A DNA stretch of 64,000 nucleotides. It comes from Acanthosepion esculentum (Eukaryota; Mollusca; Cephalopoda; Sepiida; Sepiidae). Location of the stretch: the NCBI GenBank assembly GCA_964036315.1, contig OZ038479.1, positions 61,634,393 through 61,698,392 of the forward strand. The letters are read 5' to 3'. Shown here piece by piece: positions 36,201 through 51,216 of the stretch. The notes under the pieces were generated by a model that had not been told where the DNA came from, made no database searches, and saw only the letters and a list, made by a program, of their open reading frames with translations. The position numbers and the translations under genes are program-made. The stretch's first letter is position 1; each line of letters begins with the position of its first letter.

Positions 36201-37150
36201 ATGAACCTTTCGTAATTTTGCTGTTGCTAGCACACCAATCAAATTATCAAATTTTAGATTAACAAGTGAGTCTCTTTCAATATTGCCAAGACCCTAAATT
36301 GTTCAGTATCAATTTCCTTGGTCTCTCAAGATTATCTGGATAGCTATTAAAGCCAAAGAATGTTTCTTGGAAATATACAGGAACAATATTTTGCATATCG
36401 AAATCTCGTAAGTGAGAAAATCTGCCTTTCATTTCTGTAATCAATAATTTTTTTCATGAGGTGACAAATGTCCGTTTCAGCTGTTAATCCAGCATCAGCT
36501 TCATTTTCATCATAAATTCCTTTACGAAGGATGTTTCTTCTTTCAATGGTCAAACCTCACGTTTCACATTGATTCTTGCCTATATTTAAGTGCCTCTTTG
36601 CAGCTCTTTTCAAGTGGCTGACTGGTGTTTAATTTTCAAGATCGAACACATTACCATGCTGAGGCAAATGAAACACCGCACACATAGCTGGGGATGCAGC
36701 AACCCACAATATGGGGATTCTTTGCAGAGCTGCAAAAGGTGCAAAGAAACCAAGATGCATTTTTCGAGCAATTAATTGGAGGTCATTGACTTGTCCCCGC
36801 TCTGAGTAGGCCGGTGGTGAGTTCTCCTGGAATTGAGTTGGCACTGAGATGAGATGGTCGGTGTTGAGTCAGTGGTATTGAGTTGGTATGATAAGTCGTC
36901 CTGCACCCTGTGTTGTAGGATATTATAAAGACTCCGTTTTGCTTCAGCCATGTTGTTATTCTCATTTAATTTCGACAACAATCCGAGTAATTCCTTCAGA
37001 TTTTCATGTACGATATTTACTGTCTCTTCAAGATTATGTTTCTGGTCCGCGCTTGACAAAAAATTTAATTTGTCCCACCGAGTTCATGAAAATCAAAGAA
37101 ATTTTAAATGGCTTCAAATATTGCAAATCAAGATGGTATCTGATATCTGT
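36201..37150. other. Unassigned; minus frames of unknown origin
   Basis: Two successive minus frames, 37059-36772 (starts MSSADQKHNLEETVNIVHEN, helical and polar) and 36553-36347 (RKGIYDENEADAGLTAETD), have varied amino acid composition and could be remains of a retroelement gag or pol or of a host exon. I do not recognise a family and see no splice sites I would defend. Confidence 0.3.
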
Positions 37151-37290
37151 CTATATTTCTGAGATGAGGTATTGTAAGTATTTACACTATTTACATTGTT
37201 CGGACGGTTGTCCTCATCTTTGTTGTCATATTCACGACATTTCGCCCGTTGTACGCTCTGGTCTTCTTCAGGCGTGGCTGACCATATATG
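37150..37290 (-). mobile_element. SINE tail fragment
   Basis: Minus-strand copy of the tRNA-headed SINE 3' portion: GCCTGAAGAAGACCAG, CGGGCGAAATGTCGTG, GACAACAAAGATGAGGACAA and the end ACCTCATCTCAGAAATATAG. The text is nearest to the consensus at the extreme 3' end. Confidence 0.75.
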
Positions 37291-37555
37291 GATGAAAAAT
37301 GGATATCACCGCCCCCTGTGAGATGAGGTTGAAATAATAGACAGAGAACATCACTGGAAAATACGTAAACTTAAGGAATCAGCGCAAAAGTCTCCTAAGC
37401 CGACCAAGCATAGACATGAATACTATATGGGAACTAGTAATACAGAGTGCCAGAAAAAAACAATAATAACAAAAAATTGTAATATGAGCTTTGGTAAAAA
37501 AAACAATTTACAGAGACATTAGGTTTATCAGTCACAAAGTTTCATACACTGATGT
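37291..37555. other. Spacer between SINE copies
   Basis: No feature recognised. Confidence 0.4.
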
Positions 37556-37559
37556 GGCC

Positions 37560-37830
37560 CAAGGACACATGGCTCAGTGGATAAAAGCGTTGGTTGAAGT
37601 AATCCAGTGACTTGATCCAAAGAGTTGTGAGCAGAGGTGAACTGGGAGAGTGAGAAATAACTGAAACTGAGATATCCGGAAGAGGCATGGCGCGTAGAAC
37701 TAGAACAATCTAGTTGGTTGACGAAATAAAGGATTCGGTTCGAAATTGCAATAACCCGAAACGGCCGAACGTCGTGAATATTTACAGCAAAGATAAAAAC
37801 AACAGTCCGAATATTGTATTCTGTTTCCTA
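37560..37830 (+). mobile_element. tRNA-headed SINE, diverged
   Basis: Head ACACATGGCTCAGTGGATAA gives a recognisable A box; the B-box region is eroded. The body (aactgaaactgagatatccg, gaactagaacaatctagttg) and core (AACCCGAAACGGCCGAACGTCGTG) follow in the family order, with the CTGAAGAA half of the core deleted. Confidence 0.7.
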
Positions 37831-41429
<3,599 letters not shown>

Positions 41430-41465
41430 CATCATATATATTGTATCTTTTCACCACAGATGATG

Positions 41466-41501
<36 letters not shown>

Positions 41502-41554
41502 CTTAAAGTGTGCTATATTTATGGGATAAAGTGCTCAATATCAGAGATAGAGCG

Positions 41555-41705
41555 TGTGTAAATATAAAAAGTGGACATGGAAGTCAGCACTTAGAGGCGA
41601 CAGTCTGTTTCATGCTAGTGCAATCGTCGTCGCCTGACGATTGCACTAGCATGAAACAGACTGTCGCCTCTAAGTGCCGACTTCCATGACCACTTTTATA
41701 TTTAT
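41555..41705. repeat. Palindrome of PLE terminal segments
   Basis: About 68-bp arms, 41560-41628 and 41636-41705, with a 7-bp spacer. A third copy of the left arm in the same orientation is at 41780-41856. The repeated segment includes the gcgacagtctgtttcatgct block that on the complementary strand gives the hammerhead core. Confidence 0.9.
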
Positions 41706-41727
41706 ATTTATATATATACATATATAC

Positions 41728-41779
<52 letters not shown>

Positions 41780-41810
41780 CGTGTGTAAATATAAAAGTGG
41801 ACATGGAAGT

Positions 41811-41869
41811 CAGCACTTAGAGGCGACAGTCTGTTTCATGCTAGTGCAATCGTCAGGCGACTAGTGCTG
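41811..41869 (-). ncRNA. Type I hammerhead ribozyme (predicted)
   Basis: Read on the minus strand: CAGCACU, AGUC, GC, CUGACGA, UUGCACUAGCAU, GAAA, CAGACUG, U, C, GC, CUCUA, AGUGCUG. Stem I has an inner GC/GC and an outer 7-bp CAGCACU/AGUGCUG separated by an internal loop. The core is CUGANGA plus GAAA. Stem II is UGC-ACUA-GCA with a U-U closing mismatch. Stem III is ACA/UGU with a GAC triloop. Self-cleavage would fall after C17, between 41825 and 41824. Short stem III and a looped stem I are as expected for hammerheads of Penelope-like elements. Folding was done by hand. Confidence 0.7.
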
Positions 41870-42340
41870 TTATTTTTCTCGGCTGTTTATATAAGGGTCA
41901 GTGGTGCATTATGGGTAGTATATTTTGGTGGGTACTTTTACCGGAAGTTGCTTATTTGTTTATTTATTTATGTCAAATTATTTTGCTTGTTTTTTTGTTT
42001 GTTTTTTTATTTTTATTTTTTATCTTATATATTTATTTATTTATTCTTTTATTTTGATCGGTGTTTTTGGTTAACGTAGTAAAAAAATTTGTTTATGTAG
42101 CTTATTGTTGGTAGTCTATAATGGCCGCCATTTACCGGAAATCGCTTGTTCGCTTATTTATTTGGGTCAAATTGTTTTGCTTATTATTTTTATTTTTATT
42201 TGTATAACAGTTATAACTTTCGTCCGTTCTTTTGTTTTGATTTTATTTCGCATATTCTAACAGGTGTGGTTTTGTGATTTGTTTGGAGTAGTTTATTTTG
42301 CTTATTTTATTGTTGTTTGTTTATATATTTATTTATTTTT

Positions 42341-43014
42341 CTATTTTAAGTTACGTAGTAAAAATTTGTTTTCATGTCTACATTTTGAGATTAGCTCGGA
42401 TCTTTTATTTAATAATTTATTTTGATCTGGGAAGGTAATGATAGCTATTTTTTCCTCCAAGCAAAGTTTGCAAGTTTTTGATAGGTTGTTGTAGGCTGAT
42501 GATTTTTTCCTTATTTTCCAAGATGTTTTTGGTGTGGTGTGTGTTTTGTTTTTTATTTCCCAGATATACTTAGAAAGCATTGTGCTGTTCGCATATTTAC
42601 TATTTGTGAAAGACATTTTGTGTACATAATTTCTTTGTTTCCATGGTCCTTCGGTTACTCCTATGTATACTTTTTCTTCATTATCTGCTGATTTTGTCGT
42701 GGCTTGGTAGATTACGTTGTTTTGTAAACAATTACCGTTTAAGGGACATTCGTTTTTTATTCTGCAGTTGCACGTGGGTTTAATTTGTTCGTGTGGTTTG
42801 TTAATAATTTTTCTGTTGTGCTTTTTTATTATTTGTGCCATGTTCTCGGTGCAACTGTAGCTGATTTTTACTTTGTTTTTGTTGAATATTTTGTGTAGTG
42901 TGCTTGATTCCGGGAAGTGTTTGTGTAAAAGCTTGAAGAATATTTTTCCTATGTTTGTTTTTACGTTTTACACACGCTCTATCTCTGATATTGAGCACTT
43001 TACCCCATAAATAT
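42341..43014 (-). pseudogene. PLE linker and GIY-YIG endonuclease
   Basis: The open frame 42841-42341 (166 codons) has the Cys-rich linker CNCRIKNECPLNGNC (residues 24-38), VIYQA (43-47, the GIY element), VYIGV (58-62, the YIG element), RNYVHKMSF (70-78, catalytic Arg and His region), LSKYIWEIKN, and a C-terminal CKLCLEEK...KCRHENKFLLR. Upstream, 43014-42842 continues the linker in another frame with a disrupted KHFPGI-type start. The EN would nick target DNA for RT priming. The endonuclease part is the best preserved coding stretch in the window after pol of the Ty3 element, but without RT the element cannot act alone. Confidence 0.82.
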
Positions 43015-43037
43015 AGCACACTTTAAGACTATATTTC

Positions 43038-43103
<66 letters not shown>

Positions 43104-43126
43104 CACCATCTGTGGTGAAAAGATAC

Positions 43127-43868
43127 ATTTTAAACCAAAGCCGGACTATTTATTGAGCAGAGAAAAGGAGGAAGAGATCTAAGAATAGAGGCGGAGGTTT
43201 TAAAGGAAGGTGGAGAGGAATGGTTACAAAACAAACATTATCGGTATGATTTGATTTTTCTCTACATTTTTGAATACGTTGGCATCGAGAGGAGCAGATA
43301 TGTTAACAGAATTACATAAACTTAAATTATATTGCTGATAATGAACGTGAAATTTGACATAATCAAAACTCACTACATTTGTTCTTCCTGTTATATTCGT
43401 ATATATATTGGCAATTGCCTAATACATGATATAGAATTGCAAGTACTTTCAAATTAATATTATTGCTACCTGCAAGTAATTCAAAGTATCGGCCATTAGT
43501 TGCACAACTAGTTCGATCTATCCAAATAATCTGTGGATCTGAGCTCTTTCGGGTAATCTATTAACAATTATCAAGAATGTTTTGTTTAACTGAATATTTA
43601 TATTATTTTTCACATATATGTATATATATGGGACGGGAAATGTTTTTAATTTCAGAACACGGCCATCACCTTATCGTAGTGTTCATAAATGATATTACTG
43701 AAAATTGACGTTTTATTTATTTTTATCTATACACTTTTTACACGCTATATCCAGAAAAGAAATCACTTGTACGAATGCAAGAAAAAATTTAAAAGATTAT
43801 TCGCTGTGCCTTATAGTAGTCTTCAGTGAAACTTGTATAAAAAAGGATTTCTGCCGAAATGCGCAATG

Positions 43869-43870
<2 letters not shown>
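43127..43870. other. Unassigned sequence
   Basis: No gene or repeat recognised beyond a short AT run near 43615. Confidence 0.4.
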
Positions 43871-43871
<1 letters not shown>

Positions 43872-43939
<68 letters not shown>

Positions 43940-43956
43940 TGAAAAATATTAGTGGT

Positions 43957-44008
<52 letters not shown>
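43872..44008. repeat. (AC)n(AT)n and (AT)n microsatellites
   Basis: AC run 43872-43913, AT run to 43939, a 20-bp spacer, then AT run 43959-44008. Confidence 0.97.
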
Positions 44009-44010
<2 letters not shown>

Positions 44011-44138
44011 AAGAGGATAAAAATCAGGTAGAGCTCAATGTACAAGACAGAGCAATATAATATAAAAGGCTCAAATACTAATATTCCATGGTTACATTGG
44101 AATTGTAATCACGATTCAATTTATCAGACCTATAAATT

Positions 44139-44142
<4 letters not shown>

Positions 44143-44198
<56 letters not shown>
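44143..44198. repeat. (AT)n microsatellite
   Basis: Pure AT run bordering the probable SINE head on its right. Confidence 0.95.
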
Positions 44199-44200
<2 letters not shown>

Positions 44201-44204
44201 CATC

Positions 44205-44325
44205 CACAGACAGACTGCTCCGCTGCATCACAGCTCATCGGTGTGCTATACATTCGACTGCCTCAAGCCAGGATCGAAACCCGACTGATTTGGCCCCCTA
44301 AGCTATTGGCTATCGGCAGAGAATA
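44205..44325 (-). mobile_element. Possible tRNA-related SINE fragment
   Basis: On the minus strand GGGTTTCGATCCTGG (B-box-like) lies about 30 bp after TAGCTTAGGGGGCC (A-box-like). Spacing is shorter than in a tRNA, so an alternative is chance similarity in a GC-richer patch. Confidence 0.35.
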
Positions 44326-44415
44326 AGGTGAATTTTTACGTATTTATTTTGAATAAACATGCCAGTGACTCAGAGTGCTCGATTCATAGAAGAGCTTTGC
44401 ATTATCAGCAGTAGC

Positions 44416-44417
<2 letters not shown>

Positions 44418-44481
<64 letters not shown>
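44418..44481. repeat. Compound (TC)n(TA)n microsatellite
   Basis: TC run of about 19 units followed by a TA run. Confidence 0.96.
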
Positions 44482-46584
44482 TATTTAATTGAAATGTAAT
44501 TCTAGTTAAATGTAGGTTATCGTTGATTTTTAATAAATATATATAAAATATATATTTACAAATATGTGCGCACCCGTGTGTGCATGAAGTGGGTGGAGAG
44601 GGAGGGCGTCGTGGAGGATAGACGGAAGGACAACAGGAACGTCCACGTTAAAAACAAACGGCCTTGTACCACATTCCGCTTTGTGATGAGGGCTTGGGTA
44701 AATACTGAGAGACAACAGGAAATCTATTAAAACCACTCAGGCTATAAATACTTATGTTTGGAATGAATCAAACAGAAGTAAAATCATTAACCCCAATACA
44801 TACAAATGTTGATCCGTTCAGAGAATCTCGAGTGCAACTGATGGTTAAGTTGCAGATCCTCTTGTACGACATTATTAGTGTGTATGAATGTAGCCTTGTG
44901 CAAAAGTTAGCTTAGTTCAATAAATATCTAACCATTCCAGTAGATTTGAACACCAAATAAAATAATCATGTTTCTTTCAGTTAAATTTCTTAAAACCAAA
45001 GGGGAAAATTTCTCTTAGACAAACAGGATTTAGCCCTGGAAGAATCTATAAAGACATGGCGATCATAGAAGATCTAAGAAATGAAAAACATATAAAATGG
45101 GAAAAAGTGGAGAAAAAATATTAATGTATTGAACACACCAGGCAGAAACCATTAGCCATCGAATGATGTCTATTTTATTTCATGATTTTTAAAAATTTGT
45201 TAAATACTGGATTTCAAGTGTGAAAAATGAAATTACCCTCAAAATAACTTATTTTTATTTTTCACGGGATGTCCTTCATGATGTCCTTCGTTTTACGCCG
45301 GATTAACTAAGACAGAACTGATCAAATTTAAGCAACAATTTTTTCCTCTTGATGTTTTTGAGAGTTCCCCTGTATGAAGCTCTATACAAAAATCTGCCTT
45401 GCAGTTCGGTCATCTTTTAATCAATTGTGAAATGCATACCCTGCTGACAACGTAAATCAATTCATTTTTTAACCACCATTTTTCTGTTAACTTTCTCAAT
45501 ATTAATATGTATATAAATTGTTGAAGACATGAAATTAATTCCATTTATTTTGGTATTCTTTCACTTTCTCTCTGTGTGAAACAGTTAATTTCTCTTTCAA
45601 TTGTTTAAGAATAGGTACGATTAAAACTATCAAGAAATCTCACGTCATTTTAAAAAATATTTTGTTAGTTTTAATGGCACTTAATCTTACATAAGAATAT
45701 AAAATACTGTTTGCCGCATGACCTAGAGAATGTTTTAACTGGTCGTCTTTAGAGCAATTGCGACATACAGACAAGAGAATGGGTCCCAAATTCTGTCATG
45801 TTATTTTCGAGTAAGAAGGTTATATATATTAAGATTTTTTGAAGATTGCGCATATATAATATTTTGAATTCTTCATCGGAATGTCATTCAACTTACCATT
45901 GGAAATTTAAACTTTTTTCTTTTGAGCATTGACCAGTAGTGTTGCAGGTAAACTGACAACTAAGAAGCAATAAGCCTATGCAGTCTGTTCGCGGGAGTGC
46001 AAGACTACATAAACGCTCTTTAATTAAGGAATGTGTAAAATGTGTATTAACAAATCAAATTAGTTATTTTGAACCGTGTTATACTTGTAATTATAGCCTC
46101 CCTATTTATTTATCTATCCAGCAGCGAGTTATCTGCCTATCTATACATTCATCTATCAGCTTCTGACTCACGGAGAAAAGCGTAGCCTGTTTATTTGTTC
46201 ATACACATGTAAACTAAAGAAACAAAAACTTCCATTACTCATATTTACCAACGCACAGACTTTTCTGGACAATATCCAGTGGTCAACAGTTTGAAACGAT
46301 AGATTCATTGGCCTTGACCTGACTTGATTAAAATAGCCCCTGCCGAAGGGGAAAATACTATGTTTGCAGTGTGTAGTCAATGACCAAAGGCGAATCTTGC
46401 TTTCCATCTCGGAAAGGCCATTGACAGTTGAGCCCTGCGTCCGGCGCCAAAGAGGTCAGCCTCGGCTAGACCTCTTTGTCAATAGCTGGCTGCAGTCCAA
46501 AGGATTTTCTTATCGCCGTGAGCTAAAGTGTTAAGAAGAAGGATAAGCATTTAACGACAGAAAGATCAATGATTGCAAACTACT
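44482..46584. other. Unassigned sequence
   Basis: A plus-strand passage at 45018-45110 reads QTGFSPGRIYKDMAIIEDLR across a frame change, vaguely like the start of a LINE RT, but it is too short to call. Nothing else is recognised. Confidence 0.3.
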
Positions 46585-46720
46585 AGTTTGGTTTAATGGT
46601 TCGAGAACAAGACCGAAAGCTTAAAGGTTTCATCTCCAACATGGTGTCAATAACATTTGTTATCACACATTCAACTAAATAGTAGTTGGGTATGTGTGCC
46701 AGATTTGGCAGTTGCACTCT
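46585..46720 (+). mobile_element. Probable tRNA-derived SINE
   Basis: A-box-like TTTGGTTTAATGGTTCGAG and B-box-like AAAGGTTTCATCTCC are about 40 bp apart, followed by non-tRNA sequence. No second copy was identified in the window to define its ends. Confidence 0.45.
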
Positions 46721-46873
46721 GTAATTTTGAGTGTAAACATTAACTATGTTTGATTGACACAGACGTAATGCGGAAAATGGATCCGTCTATTCAGGAACAT
46801 TTTTATCAGATAGTTTTAGATGTTTAATTATATACAAGGTGTAGCAAAAATATCTCTCACATATACCACCTAG

Positions 46874-46946
46874 AAATACCTCTCACACAGTGGTAAGACA
46901 TTAGTTGCGATCTGGCTAATGTCTTACCACTTTGTGAGAGGTATTT
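46874..46946. repeat. Hairpin with 31-bp arms
   Basis: Arms 46874-46904 and 46916-46946 pair with one mismatch around an 11-nt loop (ttgcgatctgg). Confidence 0.9.
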
Positions 46947-46949
46947 ATG

Positions 46950-47411
46950 CATCTCTTTTTTAATCATTTCACCCCCAGCAAGGCGATAATAGCCACTAAG
47001 ATGCAAGAGGTTAGCGAGAGTGAAGGATACCAGGACAGTACGAGAACAGGATTCAAGGAGATAGGAGATGACTATTGGCATTGCATTTACATTGTTAAGA
47101 TCTTATTGAACAGGAAAGCAGAAAGCCAGAAGAAAGTTCCACAAGTGAGAAGTACAGGAGAAGAAACTCTCAGCTTACTGTTACAAATAGAAATTAAACA
47201 GTGTGAAAATGAGACCTAGCTGCCCATCTAGTGCTGCGCTTAATTTCGTGAAGTCGAGGTGCCAAAGAGGAAAGCTCACCAAAAATAATTACCGTGAAAA
47301 TATTTATAAATAAGTCAATAAGGCACAGGAAAGATACGTTACGGGGTGGGAAATTGACTGAAACCAAGATGCTACGTCAGGGCCGATAATGTTTCTTCTT
47401 TGGAATCTTTT

Positions 47412-47453
<42 letters not shown>

Positions 47454-47800
47454 GCACCAGATGAAACATATCAGCAATATTCGATGCACGAATGAATTGT
47501 AGACATATAAATCTGCAAGATAGACAATTCTATTCTACAGAACAAACAGAGTTAGCTGATTTTCCTAACATCAGATTCAGCTCTTCTAGTTACTCCCCTC
47601 GAGGTTAGCATAAGCCATGTTGATGGAAAACCAAATAGGTTCTTTAAGATGATTAATATATAACACTTTCGTTTAGAAGGCGTTAAAATTAACAAGCCAT
47701 TGCTTGCCCAAGTTAACAACAGATTGAAGAGAATGTTAAAAGTCAATTAATAAAAATTCTTTGAATTCAAGTATTCTACACTATATAATTATAAATTTAT
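46950..47800. other. Unassigned; contains (AT)n at 47416-47449
   Basis: The 90-codon plus frame overlapping the hairpin (46947-47219) has no recognised domain. Confidence 0.35.
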
Positions 47801-47803
47801 ATA

Positions 47804-48300
47804 TTAGGTTAGTACAAAAGTCCGTACAATCTTATAGCAGGCGGCGTTTCAACACGTTTCAAACATTACTAAAATGTATACAACATACATATTCTGAAAG
47901 GTGACATTTCGGTGCGTTTTTCTGTACAATTCATGCACAGATGGTGATTTTCATTTAAAAAAATTAATGTACCGTATGTACATTCCCCGCTAAAACACAA
48001 CAAAAAAATGATCCATTTTAGGCAAGTCCGATCACCAGTGATGAAAAATGGATGTTTTACAACAACTTAGAGCAAAATTTATCTTTCAGAAAGAGAAATG
48101 AGCCACTGTTAACCACATCAAAAGCTGCTCCGCGGGGGAAGGTAACGTTGTGTATCTCGTGGAATTTGAAGGGCAGTATGTATTACCAGCTCTTTATGTA
48201 AAATCAGACGTTGAAGTTGGAGTATCAAATAATAAAGTTGTCACAAATATTGCGAAAGATAGTGGAACAAAATGAGACGTGTGTGTTTGAATAATACTAT
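47804..48300 (+). pseudogene. Mariner-like transposase fragment
   Basis: A 54-codon open stretch 48037-48198 begins SDEKWMFYNNLEQN and continues KAAPRGKVTLCISWNLKGSM, matching the mariner transposase around its first catalytic Asp (GDEKW) and the PKKVML.IWWD segment. The left end at 47804 (TTAGGTTAGTACAAAAGTC) resembles mariner terminal repeats and follows a TA. The DNA-binding N-terminus and the later catalytic residues are missing or scrambled, and no right terminal repeat was found. Confidence 0.75.
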
Positions 48301-51214
48301 GAACAAATATATAAATATTGACTTTGAAATTCACTTAAAATGTCATAAATTTTTGTTCTCGCCCACTATTTAAAGATCAAAGAAACTACATAGTTTATAG
48401 TAATGATGATAGAACATTTCACTGTACGAATTCTAATAAAAACTCATTTCAAATATGAGTCGGCACTATTATTAAAAAAGTGTACCGGTTGTTTGATTTT
48501 ATATAAAAGTTTGTTCTTTTTTTTGCAATATTTAATCCAAATTCAGAGTAATTCATACTGCTCTTGAATCAACATGACACACGTTGATTCTCTAAGTAAA
48601 TTTGTTGACTCTTCGTGTTGATATCAAACCTTGACCAAGTCTATTTACTTATTGGTTTCATTCAAAATTGGAATTAAAATAGTAAACTGTGCATAATGTA
48701 TTGTAGAATGTAACGGATTTATCTCATAAGTAATGAGAATATTTATATCATATTTAACATCATCCATTCGGGAAAACATTTGTGGAATGGAAACTGATGG
48801 AATATAATTTAATGTCTGGCAGTGTTTTCAAAAACTGTTTTAATATTGCGTTGAATGATAATTTTTTGTCTTGAACTCTACAGACTTTCTCGCTTCGTAA
48901 AAATTTTGCAATTCTTCAGCCTGAAGATTATGGCTGTTAATATTCTTAAAAGTGATTTAATCCAATTTTTTGGTTTTGAGAATTAATCGAATACACAAAT
49001 TCATAGTGTGTTTAAAATTTATCATAGACCCATCTTAAGATTTAGACTTTTTCTCATAATAGTAATTTAGGATTAGAATTAAAAATGTTTTTTTAATTAT
49101 TACATGGAACCATTATTTCAGAAGACTAATAAACAGAAAGAAAGAAGTTGATTAAGATAAGAAAAGTTTTGAAGAAATGAGAAATACAATGAAAAACATT
49201 GACTGAAAAGAAAGAAAAAAGGAAAGAATGTGCGATGGAAATGAAATATGTGAAGAGTTTGTGAGGATTGGTGCATTAAGACAGATATCTGGGAGAGAGT
49301 GAAAATGGCAGCCATGATATGTAAAGATAATAAAATAGAATCCGAAACGCTAGGTACAACAAATTAAATAAAGTAAAAACTGTTTCTTGCCACGCGTCAT
49401 GTCGCAACTACAAAATAAATCAGGAGATTAGGTTAACTTGTCTAAGAGGAATGCTGAAATATTCCCTGTCCGACCCACTTAAAAAATCCGGCTAATTGAC
49501 ACGAATATTTTTAGCAAATATTTTTGGTTGAGCCCGAGAAAACTTTAAAAATCCCCAATTATCTGATTTAGTTTTGCTTTGTCTACATTTGATATAAATT
49601 TTGGTTTGTTGAGATGTTATCCAATTTATGAATACCAGATTCAGTGTTGCCTCATGAGATTCTCTTTTGACTCTCGTCTATTTAACGAAGATTTACCTTG
49701 TCTCGATTTCATACAGTTTTCCCTCGGCTGTATCTGACTCGGTTATAATTTTTCTATATTCAATATTGACTTGTTCATATCTGGTCCAGTTTTTCTTTGC
49801 TTTTATCAGACTCTGCTTGTAGATGTCGACTCTATTTGTATCCGATTTAGTCTTGATTTGTTTATCTTTGTCATTGCTGTTTACGAAACACAAATTCAGA
49901 AAATATATCGACAAATGAAGACATGACAAACTAAGATTGTTATTGCAAAATTATTACTCTCTTGCTTTTCGACTGATCTTTTAAGTATTCCTTAACTTTT
50001 AGGAATGTTTGAATCGGAGGTATGTTCTTCTGAAAATACTTTGTTTATTAATGTTCGAATTTGAGGAATATGGTCAGTTAGAAATAATGCCTATTAGGTT
50101 CAATAATTTTCTGATGGTTGAAGAGGCAACGGGACCAATCCTGAATTAAAAAGCTCAGATGTAAATGCGAATTCATGCTTGGCTCTGCTTAGAATCTAGT
50201 GAAAAATGACTTGGCAGTTTCTTAGCTTTTAGCCTGTCAGACATAAATACCGTCACTCATATGAAAAGTGTCATTAAAAGAAAAAAAATGGTTTATGATA
50301 ATATTGTGTGATGTATAACACGAGTTAAATACCTGGCTCAGTCGTTGGTCTCAGGCTTGCTGGCAGTTAATATGTTTGACATTTGTATATATGTATATCG
50401 GATACGTCACTGGACATCAGTACAGAGTCAAGATGTCGCGAAATAATCGTTTTTTAGTGTTTAATCCTGACACTGCCTTCAAAATAATAAGCGCTATGAA
50501 AAAGAAAGATACATCGATGACAATTATAATAATCTAATCTATAAATGGAAAGTTTTTTGTCTATGTCAAAATGGATGAGTGTGTACATCTAAAAACTTAC
50601 AAATAACTCATTTTTAATAAAAAGACAAAAAGTATAGGTCTACATTCACCTAGGAAAAGACGCCATTCCTCAAACTTTTACGAATGAGTAAAATTTTACA
50701 TCAAATAATACTTTGCATAAAAAATAATTCTACAGTGAAAAACTAAATTTATTCTTTACGAATCACGTTGACAATTATTTTGCAAAACTACCTGCCTACA
50801 CTAGATTAATTATTGACTAATATTTCGTACAAGCTATTCTTCACGGCAAATATGTTTCATATCAGCTTTGATGGCCATCTAGGACACACCGCCAGTTTCA
50901 GTTTTCGACACATTTTTTCGATGGGGTTCAAATTTGAAATTTAAATTCGTCTGTCCAGAACTTTTCTTTATATTGATCATTCTTCACAATTTTGACGTTG
51001 CATGTTCAATCGTGGATACCATTTCTGACCTTATCTCTCTGGTTAGGACCCGGGAGGAAATGAGTATGCAACAGAAATCAAAGATAATAACAACAATAAT
51101 AACATTAATAATTCACATAATAAAAAGTGGTGAAGACGTGAACATATATGAACATTTCATTTCTATTGCAATTTCTTTATTTCTCTCTTTCATTCCAGTC
51201 GATGTTTTTTATTA
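48301..51214. other. Unassigned AT-rich sequence
   Basis: No gene supported. The minus frames at 49118-49315 and 49693-49929 and the plus frame at 50934-51263 are hydrophobic or low complexity and carry no motif. Confidence 0.4.
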
Positions 51215-51216
51215 TA

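Larger units (their letters stand above)
41443..43126 (-). mobile_element. Penelope-like element bounded by inverted terminal segments
   Basis: The ends are inverted copies. GTATCTTTTCACCACAGATG begins at 41443 (plus) and its complement ends at 43126. Inside each is an (AT)n run, and then a 70-bp block (41504-41560 and about 42970-43035) with tatttatggg and tcagagatagagcgtgtgta. Between them, minus-strand linker and endonuclease coding remains fill 42341-43014. A tract of three pseudo-LTR-type segments (plus, minus, plus) fills 41550-41860. RT is missing: the 5' terminal block joins the linker directly near 42970. The internal AT runs are at 41469-41498, 41738-41779 and 43042-43100. Confidence 0.8.

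Noticed and set aside
45018..45110. LINE RT start (QTGFSPGR-like)
   Set aside because: Too short, crosses a frame change and lacks neighbouring motifs.
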